Source: Streptomyces sp. ML-6 (GTDB taxonomy: Bacteria > Actinomycetota > Actinomycetes > Streptomycetales > Streptomycetaceae). Taken from it: DNA of 64,000 bases. A program made the position numbers and the translations under genes. The notes under the pieces are model-generated. The model worked only from the letters and a program-made list of their open reading frames with translations. It had not been told where the DNA came from and did not search any database. Of the stretch, positions 1-10,954 are shown piece by piece. The stretch's first letter is position 1. Each line of letters begins with the position of its first letter. The stretch covers positions 3,006,001 to 3,070,000 of the forward strand of contig NZ_JAOTIK010000001.1 in NCBI RefSeq assembly GCF_030116705.1, written 5' to 3'.

Positions 1-155
1 ACGCTGTCCCCGAGGAACGGGTCGCGGCGGATCTCGGACGACGTCGACACGGGGTCCAGGGGGCGCCGGTCGACGGCCGCGCGCACCGTGTCGTCGCGGC
101 TGTCGTAGTAGATCAGCTCCCGGCCGTCGGCGAGCGTCGTGACCGTCTTCTTCAC
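1..155 (-). CDS. galT: Galactose-1-phosphate uridylyltransferase, N-terminal part only
   Basis: Only the first 51 codons lie in the window; the gene continues beyond base 1. The reading frame starts at a GTG (155-153) preceded by a GGAGGA ribosome site at 161-166. The peptide begins VKKTVTTLADGRELIYYD and continues with the RRPLDPVSTSSEIRRDP segment typical of actinobacterial GalT. The family transfers UMP between UDP-glucose and galactose-1-phosphate in the Leloir pathway. The catalytic His-Pro-His motif lies outside the window, so activity cannot be judged. Confidence 0.85.
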   Translation of the reverse strand, partial: MKKTVTTLADGRELIYYDSRDDTVRAAVDRRPLDPVSTSSEIRRDPFLGDS

Positions 156-248
156 CGAATTCCTCCAAACATAACCGAACACAATGAATCACAAGTCAAC
201 AGGCGCGTCAATGAGTGATCCGGTGCCGGGCACGGCACGCATGGGCGG

Positions 249-345
249 GTCGCCGGTCGGTCTTCGACGTTCGGCGGTCGGCGGTCGGCGGTCGACCTTC
301 GATGTTCGGTGCTCGGCGGTTCGGCGGTTCGGCGGTTCGGAGTTT
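249..345. repeat. Short GC-rich direct repeats (TCGGCGGT/TTCGGCGGT) between galT and the LuxR-type gene
   Basis: The 220-base gap between galT and the next gene holds repeated units of 7-9 bases, first TCGGCGG copies around 270-292 and then TTCGGCGGT-like copies around 316-339. No gene is supported here. It looks like slippage-prone simple sequence in the galT upstream region; a promoter for galT must lie in or near it but no clear -10/-35 pair was seen. Confidence 0.5.
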
Positions 346-377
346 GTTGGGTTCTGGGGGAACGGGAGGGACGGCTC

Positions 378-1070
378 TCAGGGGAGCAGCGGGTCCGGCC
401 GTCCGTCCGGTGCCGCGCGGTCCAGCAGTCCCGTACGGGCCGCGAGCGCCGCGGCCTCCAGCCGGGAGCCGACGCCCAGCTTCATCAGCACCCGCTGCAC
501 ATGCGTGCGCGCGGTGCTCGGCGCGATCCGCATCCCGGCCGCGATCCGGCGGGTGTCCTCGCCCTCGGCGACCCGCATCAGGACCTCGACCTCGCGCCGG
601 GTGAGCAGCCGCAGCAGCCGCTGCCCCTCGTCGTCCGGGGTGATGGCGGGGTTGAGCAGTTCGGCGAAGGCACTCCGGAGGAGTTGCGGCGCCACCGCCG
701 CCTCGCCGGCCCGCGCCTTGGCCATGGCCCGCTCGACGCCCTCCATGCGTTCGTCGTGGCGGACGTACCCCGCGGCGCCCGCGGCGAAGGCCGCCGCGAT
801 CCCCCGGGGGCTGGGCACCGGGCCGAGCACCACGACGGCCACCTGCGGGCGTTCGCGCCGGATGCGCACGATCGGGTCGAAGGCCCCGGGTTCGGCGGGT
901 GTCGCGGTGCCGAACAGGCAGACCTCCGGGGCTCTGCTGACCACCAGTTCCGCCGCTCCCGCCGTCGGCGCGGCCGCCGCGAGGACCCGGTGGCCCCGCA
1001 GCTTCAGCGCCGAGGCGAGTGCCTCGGCGAGCAGTCTGTGGTCGTCGACCACCATGAGCCGCACGCCCAT
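378..1070 (-). CDS. LuxR-family response regulator with a degenerate receiver domain
   Basis: This 230-residue protein has an N-terminal receiver-like domain (MGVRLMVVDDHRLL) and a C-terminal LuxR/NarL helix-turn-helix around LLTRREVEVLMRVAEGEDTR, with IAPSTARTHVQRVLMKLGV as recognition region. The conserved aspartate that normally accepts phosphate lies in a [D]VVLMDL-type motif, but here the segment reads EVCLFGTATP, with Gly at position 54. The conserved lysine near the end of the receiver is also not evident. The acidic pair near residue 9 is kept. It is therefore probably not controlled by a partner kinase in the usual way. The ATG at 1070 was chosen over the one at 1100 because homology starts there. 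No histidine kinase gene is adjacent. Confidence 0.85.
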   Translation of the reverse strand: MGVRLMVVDDHRLLAEALASALKLRGHRVLAAAAPTAGAAELVVSRAPEVCLFGTATPAEPGAFDPIVRIRRERPQVAVVVLGPVPSPRGIAAAFAAGAAGYVRHDERMEGVERAMAKARAGEAAVAPQLLRSAFAELLNPAITPDDEGQRLLRLLTRREVEVLMRVAEGEDTRRIAAGMRIAPSTARTHVQRVLMKLGVGSRLEAAALAARTGLLDRAAPDGRPDPLLP

Positions 1071-1215
1071 CGAGCACACCCCCGTAGCCACCGGTCGCAC
1101 CGGTCCCCCCGGCCTTCCTGACCCGGCAAGCTACACGCTTGTTCGACGTCGCGGGCTCTTACCGGCCAAAAGGCTCGGGATCGCCGGTGCCGTGTGCGTC
1201 CGGAACCGGCCGGAC

Positions 1216-1256
1216 GCCGGAGGGGTGGTGCCCGTCCTGCGGGCACCACCCCTCCG
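1216..1256 (-). terminator. Strong hairpin terminator downstream of the first PQQ gene
   Basis: Perfect 18-bp inverted repeat, arms 1216-1233 and 1239-1256, with a 5-base loop. It lies just past the stop codon of the minus-strand PQQ-propeller gene ending at 1275, in the right place to end transcription of that gene. There is no T-run, which is usual for Streptomyces terminators. Confidence 0.8.
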
Positions 1257-1274
1257 GTCCGTGCGGCCGGTCGC

Positions 1275-3227
1275 TCAGTCCCGGCTGAAAGCGACCACCA
1301 GGCGGCGGTCCTCGTCCAGCGAGCCGTGCGGCTTGCTGACCATCGTGCTCGCCAGGTACAGGCGTCCGTTGTCGTAGCGGAACTCGGAGTAGTCCGGCGT
1401 GAAGCTGGTCTCCGCGTCACGGATCGACTCGTCGCTCGGGTTCTCCATCAGCACCGTCTGCTTGAACGTGCCGCCGTCGATGGAGACGATCTGGCCGCCC
1501 TTGTCGTACGGGGGCACCCGGTACGCGATGATGTTGCCGCCGTCCATGCGGATCGGGAACATCGTGTAGCGGTCGCCCGCGTCGGCGCGGTCACCGGTCG
1601 GCTTGCCGGTCTTGAGGTCGAAGGAGACGATCTCGTTGGTGTCGCCGTACTCGCCGCTGCCCTCGTGGTCCTCGGTCGGCACGTAGATGCGGTTGTTGCC
1701 GACGGCGAGCTGGCTGCAGCTCTCGACCTTGGTGGAGGCGCAGCGCGCGGCGTACTTCTCGGCGTCCGCCGCGATCCGGGTGAGCAGCTTGCCGGTGGAG
1801 GCGTCGATGGAGAAGAAGTCCGAGATGCCGCTGCCGTCACCGGCGGTGTCGCCGACGTCGGCCGCGACGACCAGCGGCTTGGTGGAGACGACGCTCGCGT
1901 AGTCGACGCCGGGCGGCATCTTGTACGAGGAGAGCGGGGCCCCGTCGGCCGGGTTCAGCGCCTGGATGACGAGCTGCGGGTCGTCGTACGAACCGCACTT
2001 GCGGACCGCCACGAGCGCCTCGCCGCCGCCGTACCCCCTGTCGTAGCAGCCGTCGGTGCCGGCCTTGGGCTTCCAGCGCTCGGCTCCGGTCTTCAGGTCG
2101 AAGCCGACGCCGCCCTCGGTGCCGCCGGCGGCGACCACGTCGCCGCTGACCGTGATCTCGTCGAACCTGACCGCCGCGTCACCGCTGGTGGCGGCGGTGA
2201 TCGACTTGCTCCACAGCATCTTGCCGGTGTTCAGGTCGAGCGCGCCGACCTGGTTGCACGGCGGGTACTTGGTCTCCTTGGTGGGCTTGCTCTCCTGGAA
2301 GGCGATCGCGGTCTTGTAGTCCTTGGACATGTGCCGCGAGGCGGCGCAGAGCTGGCCCGCCAGCGGGATGGACCACAGCTTGGTGCCCTTGGCCGCGTCG
2401 TAGCCGACGATCTCGTTCAGCCCGGTCTTCACGTACGCCTTGTCGGTCAGCCAGGAGCCGTCGACCCTGGTGACGTCGGTGACCTTCGGCAGCGGGAGCT
2501 GGAAGGCGACCTTGGACTTGGGGTCCTCGGGGGCCTTCTCCTTGCCGCCCCCGAGGACGCCGCCCTTCTCGGTGCCGCCCTTGCCACCGGTGGTGCCGCC
2601 GGCCTGGGACGTCTTGTCCGTCTTGTCGTCGTCGCCGCTGGCGGCGTACCAGACACCGCCGCCCACGATCAGCACCACGGCGACCGCGGCGGCGACGATG
2701 ATCTGCATCTGGGTGTTGAACTTCTTGCCGCCGTTGCCGCCCTGCTGCGGCGGGTACGGCTGTTGCTGCTGCATCGGCGTGGTCGGGTAGCCGTAGCCCT
2801 GCTGCGGCGGCTGGCCGGGCGGCATGCCCTGCGGGAAGCCGTAGCCCTGCTGCGGCTGTCCGGGCACGGGTGCCTGCGGGTAGCCGTACCCCTGCTGGGT
2901 CTGCGGGTAGCCGTACCCCTGCTGCGGGGCCCCGGTCTGCGGGTAGCCGTAGCCGGCCGGCGGCTGCGGGGGCTGCCCGGCGGCGGGCGGCGGCGGGGTG
3001 GGAGCGCCGAAGCCGCCGCCTGCGGGCGGGGTGTCCGGCTGCTTGGCCATCGGGTCGGCGGGCGGCGGGGTGGGGGCGCCGAACCCACCGGGCGGCGGGT
3101 CCTGCGGGGCACCGAACCCGCCCGGCGGCGGGTCCTGCGGGGCACCGAACCCGCCCGGCGGCGGGTCCTGCGGGGCGCCGAATCCGCCCTGGGGCGGATC
3201 GTTGGGCGGCTGGGGCGGCTGCGTCAT
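1275..3227 (-). CDS. Membrane-anchored PQQ-like beta-propeller protein, paralogue 1
   Basis: A 650-residue protein in three parts. Residues 1-170 form a cytoplasmic Pro/Gly/Gln-rich tail with four GGFGAP(Q) repeats near the start and later GYGYPQ repeats. Residues about 175-196 form one transmembrane helix (MQIIVAAAVAVVLIVGGGVW). The rest is an extracellular PQQ/WD-like propeller with recurring blade motifs such as LDLNTGKMLW, FDLKTGAERW and FDLKTGKPTG. It starts at ATG 3227. Two related genes follow upstream in the same direction; this copy is the most diverged and last in the series. No catalytic residues can be assigned. PQQ-fold repeats often serve as scaffolds (for example BamB), so a surface or envelope role is an inference. 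Confidence 0.85.
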   Translation of the reverse strand: MTQPPQPPNDPPQGGFGAPQDPPPGGFGAPQDPPPGGFGAPQDPPPGGFGAPTPPPADPMAKQPDTPPAGGGFGAPTPPPPAAGQPPQPPAGYGYPQTGAPQQGYGYPQTQQGYGYPQAPVPGQPQQGYGFPQGMPPGQPPQQGYGYPTTPMQQQQPYPPQQGGNGGKKFNTQMQIIVAAAVAVVLIVGGGVWYAASGDDDKTDKTSQAGGTTGGKGGTEKGGVLGGGKEKAPEDPKSKVAFQLPLPKVTDVTRVDGSWLTDKAYVKTGLNEIVGYDAAKGTKLWSIPLAGQLCAASRHMSKDYKTAIAFQESKPTKETKYPPCNQVGALDLNTGKMLWSKSITAATSGDAAVRFDEITVSGDVVAAGGTEGGVGFDLKTGAERWKPKAGTDGCYDRGYGGGEALVAVRKCGSYDDPQLVIQALNPADGAPLSSYKMPPGVDYASVVSTKPLVVAADVGDTAGDGSGISDFFSIDASTGKLLTRIAADAEKYAARCASTKVESCSQLAVGNNRIYVPTEDHEGSGEYGDTNEIVSFDLKTGKPTGDRADAGDRYTMFPIRMDGGNIIAYRVPPYDKGGQIVSIDGGTFKQTVLMENPSDESIRDAETSFTPDYSEFRYDNGRLYLASTMVSKPHGSLDEDRRLVVAFSRD

Positions 3228-3360
3228 GGCGTACGTACCTCTGGGGGGAAAGGGAGTCGGTGGGTCGGGGCCGGCGGCGGCCGGTGGTGCTCCGGCCGCT
3301 GCCGGTCGTGAGGCGTCGGGTCCGACGGCTCGGTGTCGCCGTCGAGGGCTCGGTGAGCCG

Positions 3361-5181
3361 TCAGTTGCCGAAGGCCATCATGGTCTTCGTCTCCAGCTCT
3401 TCCTTGTCGTTCCTGGCGCTGACCCGGCCGCTCGCGATGAAGGAGCGGCCGTCCGCGTAGACGACCTTCGAGTTGTAGAAGGTGCTCTCGATCTCGGACG
3501 TCGACTCGGGGTGCTGGAGCAGCATCTTCGGGGTGCCGCCGGTCGGTGCGAGGGTGGCGATCCCCCCGCCCTTGTTGAAGCCCGCCTCCACGTAGAGCAG
3601 CACGTTGCCGCCCTCCATGCGCAGCGGCTTCACCATGCGCTCGCTCGGGGCCGCGGCCTTCCACTTGGACTTGCCGGTGTTCAGGTCGAAGGCCACGACC
3701 TTGTTGGTGCGGGCGAGGCCGCTGGAGTCCGGGGCGGTGGCCATGTAGAAGGTGTTGGCGTCGGCGGCGACCCCGGTGCAGCCGTCGAGGGACTTCCCGA
3801 AGATCGCGAAGGCGCTGCCGCAGTCCGGTGCGAACTTGTCGCCCTTGTCACTGGTGATGCCGGTGCGGAGCTGCCCGTTCTCCTTCAGGGCGAGGATGCT
3901 CCACTCCTTCTCCTTCTTCAGGGAGACCACGAGCGGGGTCACCGAGTAGACCCGGTCGATCTCCCAGCCGCGCTTGGGCTGGTACGTCCACTTGGGCTTG
4001 CCCGTGACCGGGTCCAGTTCCTGGATCTGGTGCTGCGGGTTGTCGACGTCGCCGGTGCGGCAGTTGGCGGCGGCGATCAGCTTGGGGCCGCCGGCGAAGG
4101 CGAACGGCTGGCAGTTGCCCGGCTGTTTGCCGAACAGTTCCTTGCCGTCGCTGACCCGGTAGGCGCTGGAGTTGCCGGTGCGCCCGACCGTCACCGTGTC
4201 GCCGCTGATGGCGAGGGAGATGTCCGAGAGGAAGTCCCAGGTGCCGTTCTTCTGGATCGACTTCTTCCAGCCGGCCTTGCCGGTGTTGAGGTCGATCATC
4301 TGGAGGTCCGCGCAGTCGGCCTTGTCGGTGGTGCCGTTCTTGACACCGATGACGATCTTGCCGTTGGTGGCGGGCTGGACGGGGGCCGCGCACAGGTCGG
4401 CGGGCAGCTTCAGCGTCCACTTCTGCTTGCCGTCGCTGACGGAGTAGCCGGAGACCGTGCGGTACATGCCCTTGACGATCGTGTCACCGACCACCCAGGG
4501 GCCGCGGACGTCGGAGCCGTTGCGGGGCAGGTCGATGTCGTTCTTCTGGAGCCAGAGGACCTTCGCCTCGCCCTTCTTGCGGCCGGCGTTGAGGTCCTCG
4601 TCACCGCCGCCGTTGCCGTCGCCGTTGCCGTCGCCCTCGTTCACGGAGGGCGAGCTGTTGGGCTCGGCGCCCTTGCTCTGCTGGGCGACGGGGTCCTTCT
4701 TCTTGTCGCCGTCCCCGCTCATGGCGAAAAATATGCCGCCGCCGATCACCAGGAGCGCGACCGCCGCGGCACCGATGATGACCGCGGGCTTGCGCCTGGC
4801 ACCGCCGCCGCCCGGCCCGCCGGGGGTCGGGGCGCCGGGGTACTGCTGCGTCTGGGCGTAGGGTCCGGGCTGCTGACCGTAGGGGCCGGGCTGCGCGGGC
4901 GCGTTGTACGGTCCCGGCTGCTGGGCGTACGGGCCGGGCTGCTGGCCGTACGGTCCCGGCTGCTGACCGTAGGGGCCGGGCTGCTGGGCATAGGGGCCCG
5001 GCTGCTGGCCCGGCTGCTGCGGGTAGCCGTAGCCGGGGGCCTGACCGGGTGCCTGCGGGTGGCCGTAGCCGGGCTGGGGCGGGGTCTGCGGCGGGCCCTG
5101 GGGCGGCTGCGGCGTTCCCTGCGGCTCCTGCGGCGCGCCGAAGCCGCCCTGCGGCGGTTGCTGGCTGGGCGGCTGGGTCAT
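3361..5181 (-). CDS. Membrane-anchored PQQ-like beta-propeller protein, paralogue 2
   Basis: A 606-residue protein with the same plan as its neighbours: a Pro-rich tail with tandem [14 protein letters not shown] units (residues about 59-110), one transmembrane helix at about 132-154, then a Ser/Asn/Asp-rich linker and a propeller containing [13 protein letters not shown] and [11 protein letters not shown] blades. The start was set at the ATG at 5181 because its [18 protein letters not shown] beginning matches both paralogues; an upstream ATG (5292) lacks homology. It is clearly closer to paralogue 3 than to paralogue 1, sharing LPRNGSDV and [10 protein letters not shown] segments. The 133 bp separating it from paralogue 1 may hold a promoter. 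Confidence 0.85.
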   Translation of the reverse strand: MTQPPSQQPPQGGFGAPQEPQGTPQPPQGPPQTPPQPGYGHPQAPGQAPGYGYPQQPGQQPGPYAQQPGPYGQQPGPYGQQPGPYAQQPGPYNAPAQPGPYGQQPGPYAQTQQYPGAPTPGGPGGGGARRKPAVIIGAAAVALLVIGGGIFFAMSGDGDKKKDPVAQQSKGAEPNSSPSVNEGDGNGDGNGGGDEDLNAGRKKGEAKVLWLQKNDIDLPRNGSDVRGPWVVGDTIVKGMYRTVSGYSVSDGKQKWTLKLPADLCAAPVQPATNGKIVIGVKNGTTDKADCADLQMIDLNTGKAGWKKSIQKNGTWDFLSDISLAISGDTVTVGRTGNSSAYRVSDGKELFGKQPGNCQPFAFAGGPKLIAAANCRTGDVDNPQHQIQELDPVTGKPKWTYQPKRGWEIDRVYSVTPLVVSLKKEKEWSILALKENGQLRTGITSDKGDKFAPDCGSAFAIFGKSLDGCTGVAADANTFYMATAPDSSGLARTNKVVAFDLNTGKSKWKAAAPSERMVKPLRMEGGNVLLYVEAGFNKGGGIATLAPTGGTPKMLLQHPESTSEIESTFYNSKVVYADGRSFIASGRVSARNDKEELETKTMMAFGN

Positions 5182-5444
5182 CAGCACGTCCCCCTTCGTG
5201 CGGTCCTGTGCCCGTTCCGATCTCCCCCGCGATTCCTCGGGGCCCCCGGGGCCAAAACCCCCGAACCCTTTGGAATGGAGCGAATCGGGCATGGATCCCG
5301 CGGCGTTGCGTCAGTCGAGCGGGCCTTCTTTGTACCACCCGCAACACCCGGGGCACCGGGGCGGTCCACTCCCTGTTCCCAAGGGAGAACCGGCCCGTGA
5401 TGCCTCCGTTACGCCCCGGGGAACGCCGGGGAGCGGGCTTCCGA

Positions 5445-5532
5445 CGCCCTGCCGCGCACCGGCCGTGCGCCCTGCCGCGCACCGGTCCGTACGCCCCGGC
5501 GTGCCCGAACCGTGCGCCCTGCCGCGCACCGG
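5445..5532. repeat. Three 18-bp direct repeats between PQQ genes 2 and 3
   Basis: The unit CGCCCTGCCGCGCACCGG occurs at 5445-5462, 5468-5485 and 5515-5532, within the 368-bp gap between the second and third PQQ genes. The unit is itself partly palindromic. The gap contains no gene; it is downstream of paralogue 3 and upstream of paralogue 2. A role as terminator, regulator site or simple slippage product cannot be told apart. Confidence 0.6.
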
Positions 5533-5549
5533 CCGTGCGCCCCGGTGCG

Positions 5550-7424
5550 TCAGTTGCCGTAGACCCCCATGGACTTGGCCTTCTCCTCGTCGCCGTCCTC
5601 GATGCCGCTGATCCTGGAGGACATGAGGAAGGAACGCCCGTCGGCGTAGGCGACCTTGGGCTCGAAGAGTTCCCGTTCGGCGTCGGCTCCCGACGCCGGG
5701 TGCCGCAGCACCGTCTGCGGGGTGCCGCCGGTCGGCGGGAGGGAGAGGATGCCGCCGCCCTTGCCCTTCACCGCGCCCAGGTGCATCAGCAGCCTGCCGC
5801 CCTCCGCCCGCATCGGCATCAGGGTCTGCCCGGCCGGGGAGTCCGCCTTCCACTTGACCTTGCCGGTGTTCAGGTCGAAGGCGACGACCTTGTTGGTGGG
5901 GTCGAGCCCGGACTCGGGCTCGGTCGCCAGGTAGACGCCGTGCTCGTCGGCCGTCACGCCCAGGCAGCCGTCGAGGGCCTTGCCGGAGGTGAGGAGGTCG
6001 GTGTCGCACCGGGTCCGGTAGTTCGGGTCGTCACCGACCAGCTGGGAGCGGTAGGTCCCGTTGTCGTTGAGCAGGAGAACGGCCCACTTCTTCTCCTCCG
6101 GCTTCCGTAGCGAGACGACCAGCGGGCTGACCGAGTAGAACTGCGAGATCTCCCAGCCCTTCTTGACCTTGTACGTCCACAGGACCTTGCCGGTGGCCGG
6201 GTCGATCCGCTTGACCTGCTGTTCCTTGTGGTCGTCGGCCGCCGTCTGGCAGCTGGCCGCGGCCACCGCGACGGGGCCGCTCGCGAAGCCGAACGGCTGG
6301 CAGTTGCCCGGCAGTTCACCGAAGAGCACCTTGCCGTCGGAGACCCGGAAGGCGTCCGTCCTGGTCTTGCGCCCGACGGTCACGGTGTCCCCGTTGATCG
6401 CCATCGCGGGGTCGGAGAGGCCGTCCCAGGCGCCCACCCGCTTGTACTTCTTGTACCAGCCGGCCTTGCCGGTGTTGAGGTCGACCATCTGGAGCGCGTC
6501 GCAGAACTCCTCGGTGCCGCTGCCGCTCATGACCCCGAGGACGATCCTGCCGTCGGCGGTGGCCTGCGAGGGGGCCGCGCACATGGAACCCGGCAGGCGC
6601 AGGCTCCACTTCTGCCTGCCGTCGCCGACGGAGTAGCCGGAGACCGTGCGGTACATCGCCTTCACGACGGTATCGCCGACGATCCAGGGCCCGTACACGT
6701 CGGAGCCGTTGCGCGGCAGGTCGACGCCGCCCTCCTGGAGCCAGAGGGCCTTCGCCTCGCCGGTCTTCCGCCCGTCGTTGATCCCGGCGACCTCCGCGCG
6801 CAGTGCCTCCGCGCGCTCGGCCGCGGCCTTGTCCGCGTCCGCGTCCCCGGACTTGTCGTTCTTCCCGCCGCCCTTCCCGCCGGACGAGGAGCCCTGGTCG
6901 GCGCCGGTGCTCCCGTTCGCCCCGGACTTCTTCCCGTCGTCCCCGCCGACGGCCAGCCACACGCCGCCCCCGGCCAGCAGCGCCACGGCGAGCACGGCAC
7001 CGAGGACCGCTCCCCGCCGACCCCGGAAGAACCCGCCGCCGCCGTTCCCCGCCGGCCCCCCGGGCTGCCCCGGACCGCCGTACGGCGCGGTCTGCGCGGG
7101 GAGGTTGTACGGACCGGGCTGGGTCGGCACGTTGTACGGGCCCGGCTGGGCGGGGGCGTTGTACGGACCGGGCTGGGCCGGGTTGCCGTACGGGCCGGGC
7201 TGGGCGGGGGTGTTGTACGGGCCGGGCTGGGCGGGGGCGTTGTACGGGCCCGGCTGGGAAGGCGCGTTGTACGGGCCGGGCTGGGCCGGGGTGCCGTACC
7301 CCGGCCCTGGCGCCGGCGCCGGGGCCGGTGGTGCGGCAGGTGACGGCTGGTCCGGTCCGGTCGCGGGGTCGTACGGAGCCCCGAAGCCTCCCTGCGGTGG
7401 TTGCTGGCCGGGCGGCTGGGTCAT
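5550..7424 (-). CDS. Membrane-anchored PQQ-like beta-propeller protein, paralogue 3
   Basis: A 624-residue protein with a cytoplasmic tail holding eight or so (S/A)QPGPYN-type repeats (residues about 46-115), a basic stop segment (FFRGRRG), one transmembrane helix at about 138-158, a charged linker, and a propeller with [14 protein letters not shown] and FDLNTGKVKWK blades. The propeller strongly resembles paralogue 2 (shared [24 protein letters not shown]-type segments). The ATG at 7424 was chosen because [17 protein letters not shown] matches the paralogues; it has a GGGGGAC-like site upstream. It is the promoter-proximal gene of the tandem set. Function is not known. Confidence 0.85.
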   Translation of the reverse strand: MTQPPGQQPPQGGFGAPYDPATGPDQPSPAAPPAPAPAPGPGYGTPAQPGPYNAPSQPGPYNAPAQPGPYNTPAQPGPYGNPAQPGPYNAPAQPGPYNVPTQPGPYNLPAQTAPYGGPGQPGGPAGNGGGGFFRGRRGAVLGAVLAVALLAGGGVWLAVGGDDGKKSGANGSTGADQGSSSGGKGGGKNDKSGDADADKAAAERAEALRAEVAGINDGRKTGEAKALWLQEGGVDLPRNGSDVYGPWIVGDTVVKAMYRTVSGYSVGDGRQKWSLRLPGSMCAAPSQATADGRIVLGVMSGSGTEEFCDALQMVDLNTGKAGWYKKYKRVGAWDGLSDPAMAINGDTVTVGRKTRTDAFRVSDGKVLFGELPGNCQPFGFASGPVAVAAASCQTAADDHKEQQVKRIDPATGKVLWTYKVKKGWEISQFYSVSPLVVSLRKPEEKKWAVLLLNDNGTYRSQLVGDDPNYRTRCDTDLLTSGKALDGCLGVTADEHGVYLATEPESGLDPTNKVVAFDLNTGKVKWKADSPAGQTLMPMRAEGGRLLMHLGAVKGKGGGILSLPPTGGTPQTVLRHPASGADAERELFEPKVAYADGRSFLMSSRISGIEDGDEEKAKSMGVYGN

Positions 7425-7640
7425 CGGCGCGTCCCCCTTCGTGCTGCGTACGGGCCCCGTCCGGCTGCGGTGCCGGGGCAAGGTTTCTTTCTACCACCCG
7501 CCCCACCAGCCCCAACGCCCACGCCAAGCACGCCCCCACCGGCGACCCGACAGGCTCCCGCCGACCGCCCGACCGGCTCCGGTCAGCCGCCCGGCAAGCT
7601 CCCGACGGCTGCCCGGCGGGGCGTCGGCCGTCTCCGACGG

Positions 7641-9461
<1,821 letters not shown>

Positions 9462-9610
9462 TTCACTCCTGCCCCGTGGGATCGATCGACTTCCCAGGGT
9501 ACGGGGCGGCGGACGGGGTTCCGCGCGGCGGCCCTGCCGCCCGATGGGCCCGAATGTACGGTTTTCCGTACGTACGGGTTCCTCTACGTCGGACGTACCG
9601 GGAGACGAGC

Positions 9611-9862
9611 ATGCGCACCATGACCTACACGGAATCGCGCGCCAAGTACGCCGAGACCCTGAGCTCCGTCGTCGATGACCGCGAAGAGGTCGTAGTGACG
9701 CGTGCAGGCCACGAGCCCGTGGTGATCGTGGCGCTCGACGAGTACGAGGCCATGAAGGAGACGGCCTACCTCTACCGCAGCCCGGAGAACGCGCGTCGTG
9801 TCCTGGCTGCGATCGACGACCTCGAGAACGGCGGCGGCACGGTGCGGGAGCTCGTCGAATGA
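9611..9862 (+). CDS. yefM: Type II antitoxin, Phd/YefM family
   Basis: An 83-residue protein beginning [17 protein letters not shown], with the YefM core [46 protein letters not shown]. The family binds its own promoter through the N-terminal fold and neutralises a YoeB-type RNase through the C-terminal tail. The stop codon overlaps the start of the adjacent toxin remnant (ATGA, 9859-9862), the normal translational coupling. Because the toxin is broken, this is an orphan antitoxin. The ATG at 9611 is preferred over the upstream start at 9476, which lacks homology. Confidence 0.9.
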   Translation: MRTMTYTESRAKYAETLSSVVDDREEVVVTRAGHEPVVIVALDEYEAMKETAYLYRSPENARRVLAAIDDLENGGGTVRELVE

Positions 9863-10043
9863 AGTTCGTCCGGCACGAGCCCGCAACGGGAACAGGAACG
9901 GGAGCATCGGCAAACCCGAGCCCCTGCGGCACGGTTTCCACGGGTACTGGTCGCGCAGGATCAGCGACGAACACCGGCTCGTGCACCGCGTGGTCGAGGA
10001 CGAGGTGCGCATCGCCTCGTGCCGCTACCACTACGGGCGGTAG
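9859..10043 (+). pseudogene. yoeB: YoeB toxin remnant with an internal frame-shifting deletion
   Basis: The ATG overlapping yefM begins MKFVRHEPA and then leaves frame. The C-terminal part continues in another frame from about 9880 as [38 protein letters not shown] and ends [10 protein letters not shown] at 10043, which is a canonical YoeB C-terminus including the catalytic HRL and terminal YHYGR residues. About 30 codons that should lie between MKFVW-like and ARNGNxxG are missing, and the deletion is not a multiple of three. YoeB is a ribosome-dependent mRNA interferase; this copy should make no active toxin. Confidence 0.88.
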
Positions 10044-10054
10044 CGGCACCCCCG

Positions 10055-10954
10055 TCAGACGAGCTGCGCACCCGGTGCGGGCGACACCGCGGTGCGCGCC
10101 TTGCGGCACGTCCCGGATGCCGTCAGCGCGTCGGCGACCTTCCGGGCCGATTCCTCGTCCGCCGTCAGGAACGCGGTGGTCGGGCCGGAGCCGGAGACCA
10201 GGGCGGCCAGGGCGCCGGCCCCGGTGCCCGCGGCGAGGGTGTCGGCCAGCGAGGGGCGCAGGGAGAGCGCGGCGGGCTGGAGGTCGTTGCTCAGGGCGCC
10301 GGCGAGCGCGGTGGTGTCGCCGGAGCGCAGCGCGGCCAGGAGCGCCGGGGAGGCGACGGGGGCGGGTACGTCCGTGCCGGCGGTGAGCCGGTCGAACTCG
10401 CCGTAGACGGCCGGGGTGGAGAGCCCGCCGTCGGCGACCGCGAAGACCCAGTGGAAGGTGCCGCCGACCTCGATCGGGGTCAGCTTCTCGCCGCGTCCGG
10501 TGCCGAGGGCGGCGTCGCCGACCAGGCTGAACGGGACGTCGCTGCCCAGCCGTGCGCAGATGTCGAGCAGCTCCTCCCGGGTGGCGCCGGTGCCCCACAG
10601 GGCGTCGCAGGCCAGGAGCGCGGCGGCGCCGTCGGCGCTGCCGCCCGCCATGCCGCCCGCGACGGGGATGTCCTTGGCGATGTGGATGTGCACGTCGGGG
10701 GCGATGCCGTGCCGCTCGGCCAGCTCGATCGCGGCGCGGGCGGCGAGGTTCGTCGCGTCCAGCGGGACCTGGGCGGCGTCCGGGCCGGAGCAGGTGATCC
10801 GCAGTCCGTCGGCGGGGGTGACGGTGACCTCGTCGTACAGGCCGACGGCGAGGAAGACGTTGGCCAGGTCGTGGAAGCCGTCGGGGCGCGGGGCGCCGAC
10901 CGCGAGCTGGACGTTGACCTTGGCGGGGACGCGGACGGTGACGGCCGTGCTCAT
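10055..10954 (-). CDS. ispE: 4-diphosphocytidyl-2-C-methyl-D-erythritol kinase
   Basis: A 299-residue GHMP kinase starting [20 protein letters not shown]. The ATP-binding glycine-rich motif [18 protein letters not shown] is near residue 95, and the third GHMP motif [13 protein letters not shown] lies near the C-terminus. IspE phosphorylates the 2-hydroxyl of CDP-methylerythritol in the non-mevalonate isoprenoid pathway in the cytoplasm. Its ATG overlaps the stop of rsmA (TGA/ATG, 10951-10954), so the two are translationally coupled, an order common in actinomycetes. Confidence 0.95.
   Translation of the reverse strand: MSTAVTVRVPAKVNVQLAVGAPRPDGFHDLANVFLAVGLYDEVTVTPADGLRITCSGPDAAQVPLDATNLAARAAIELAERHGIAPDVHIHIAKDIPVAGGMAGGSADGAAALLACDALWGTGATREELLDICARLGSDVPFSLVGDAALGTGRGEKLTPIEVGGTFHWVFAVADGGLSTPAVYGEFDRLTAGTDVPAPVASPALLAALRSGDTTALAGALSNDLQPAALSLRPSLADTLAAGTGAGALAALVSGSGPTTAFLTADEESARKVADALTASGTCRKARTAVSPAPGAQLV

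Noticed and set aside
1194..3311. Very long open frames antisense to real genes (for example 1194-3311 plus, 2998-5400 plus, 37974-42896 plus, 37498-41070 minus).
   Set aside because: They are the expected shadows of genes with about 95% GC at third positions; they have no motifs, no ribosome sites and low-complexity Arg/Pro/Ala/Gly-rich translations.
7080..7300. Regular GPYN-encoding repeats that look like a CRISPR array in spacing.
   Set aside because: They are in-frame codon repeats of the PQQ paralogue tails (also at 3095-3180 and 4860-5000), without unique spacers or cas genes.
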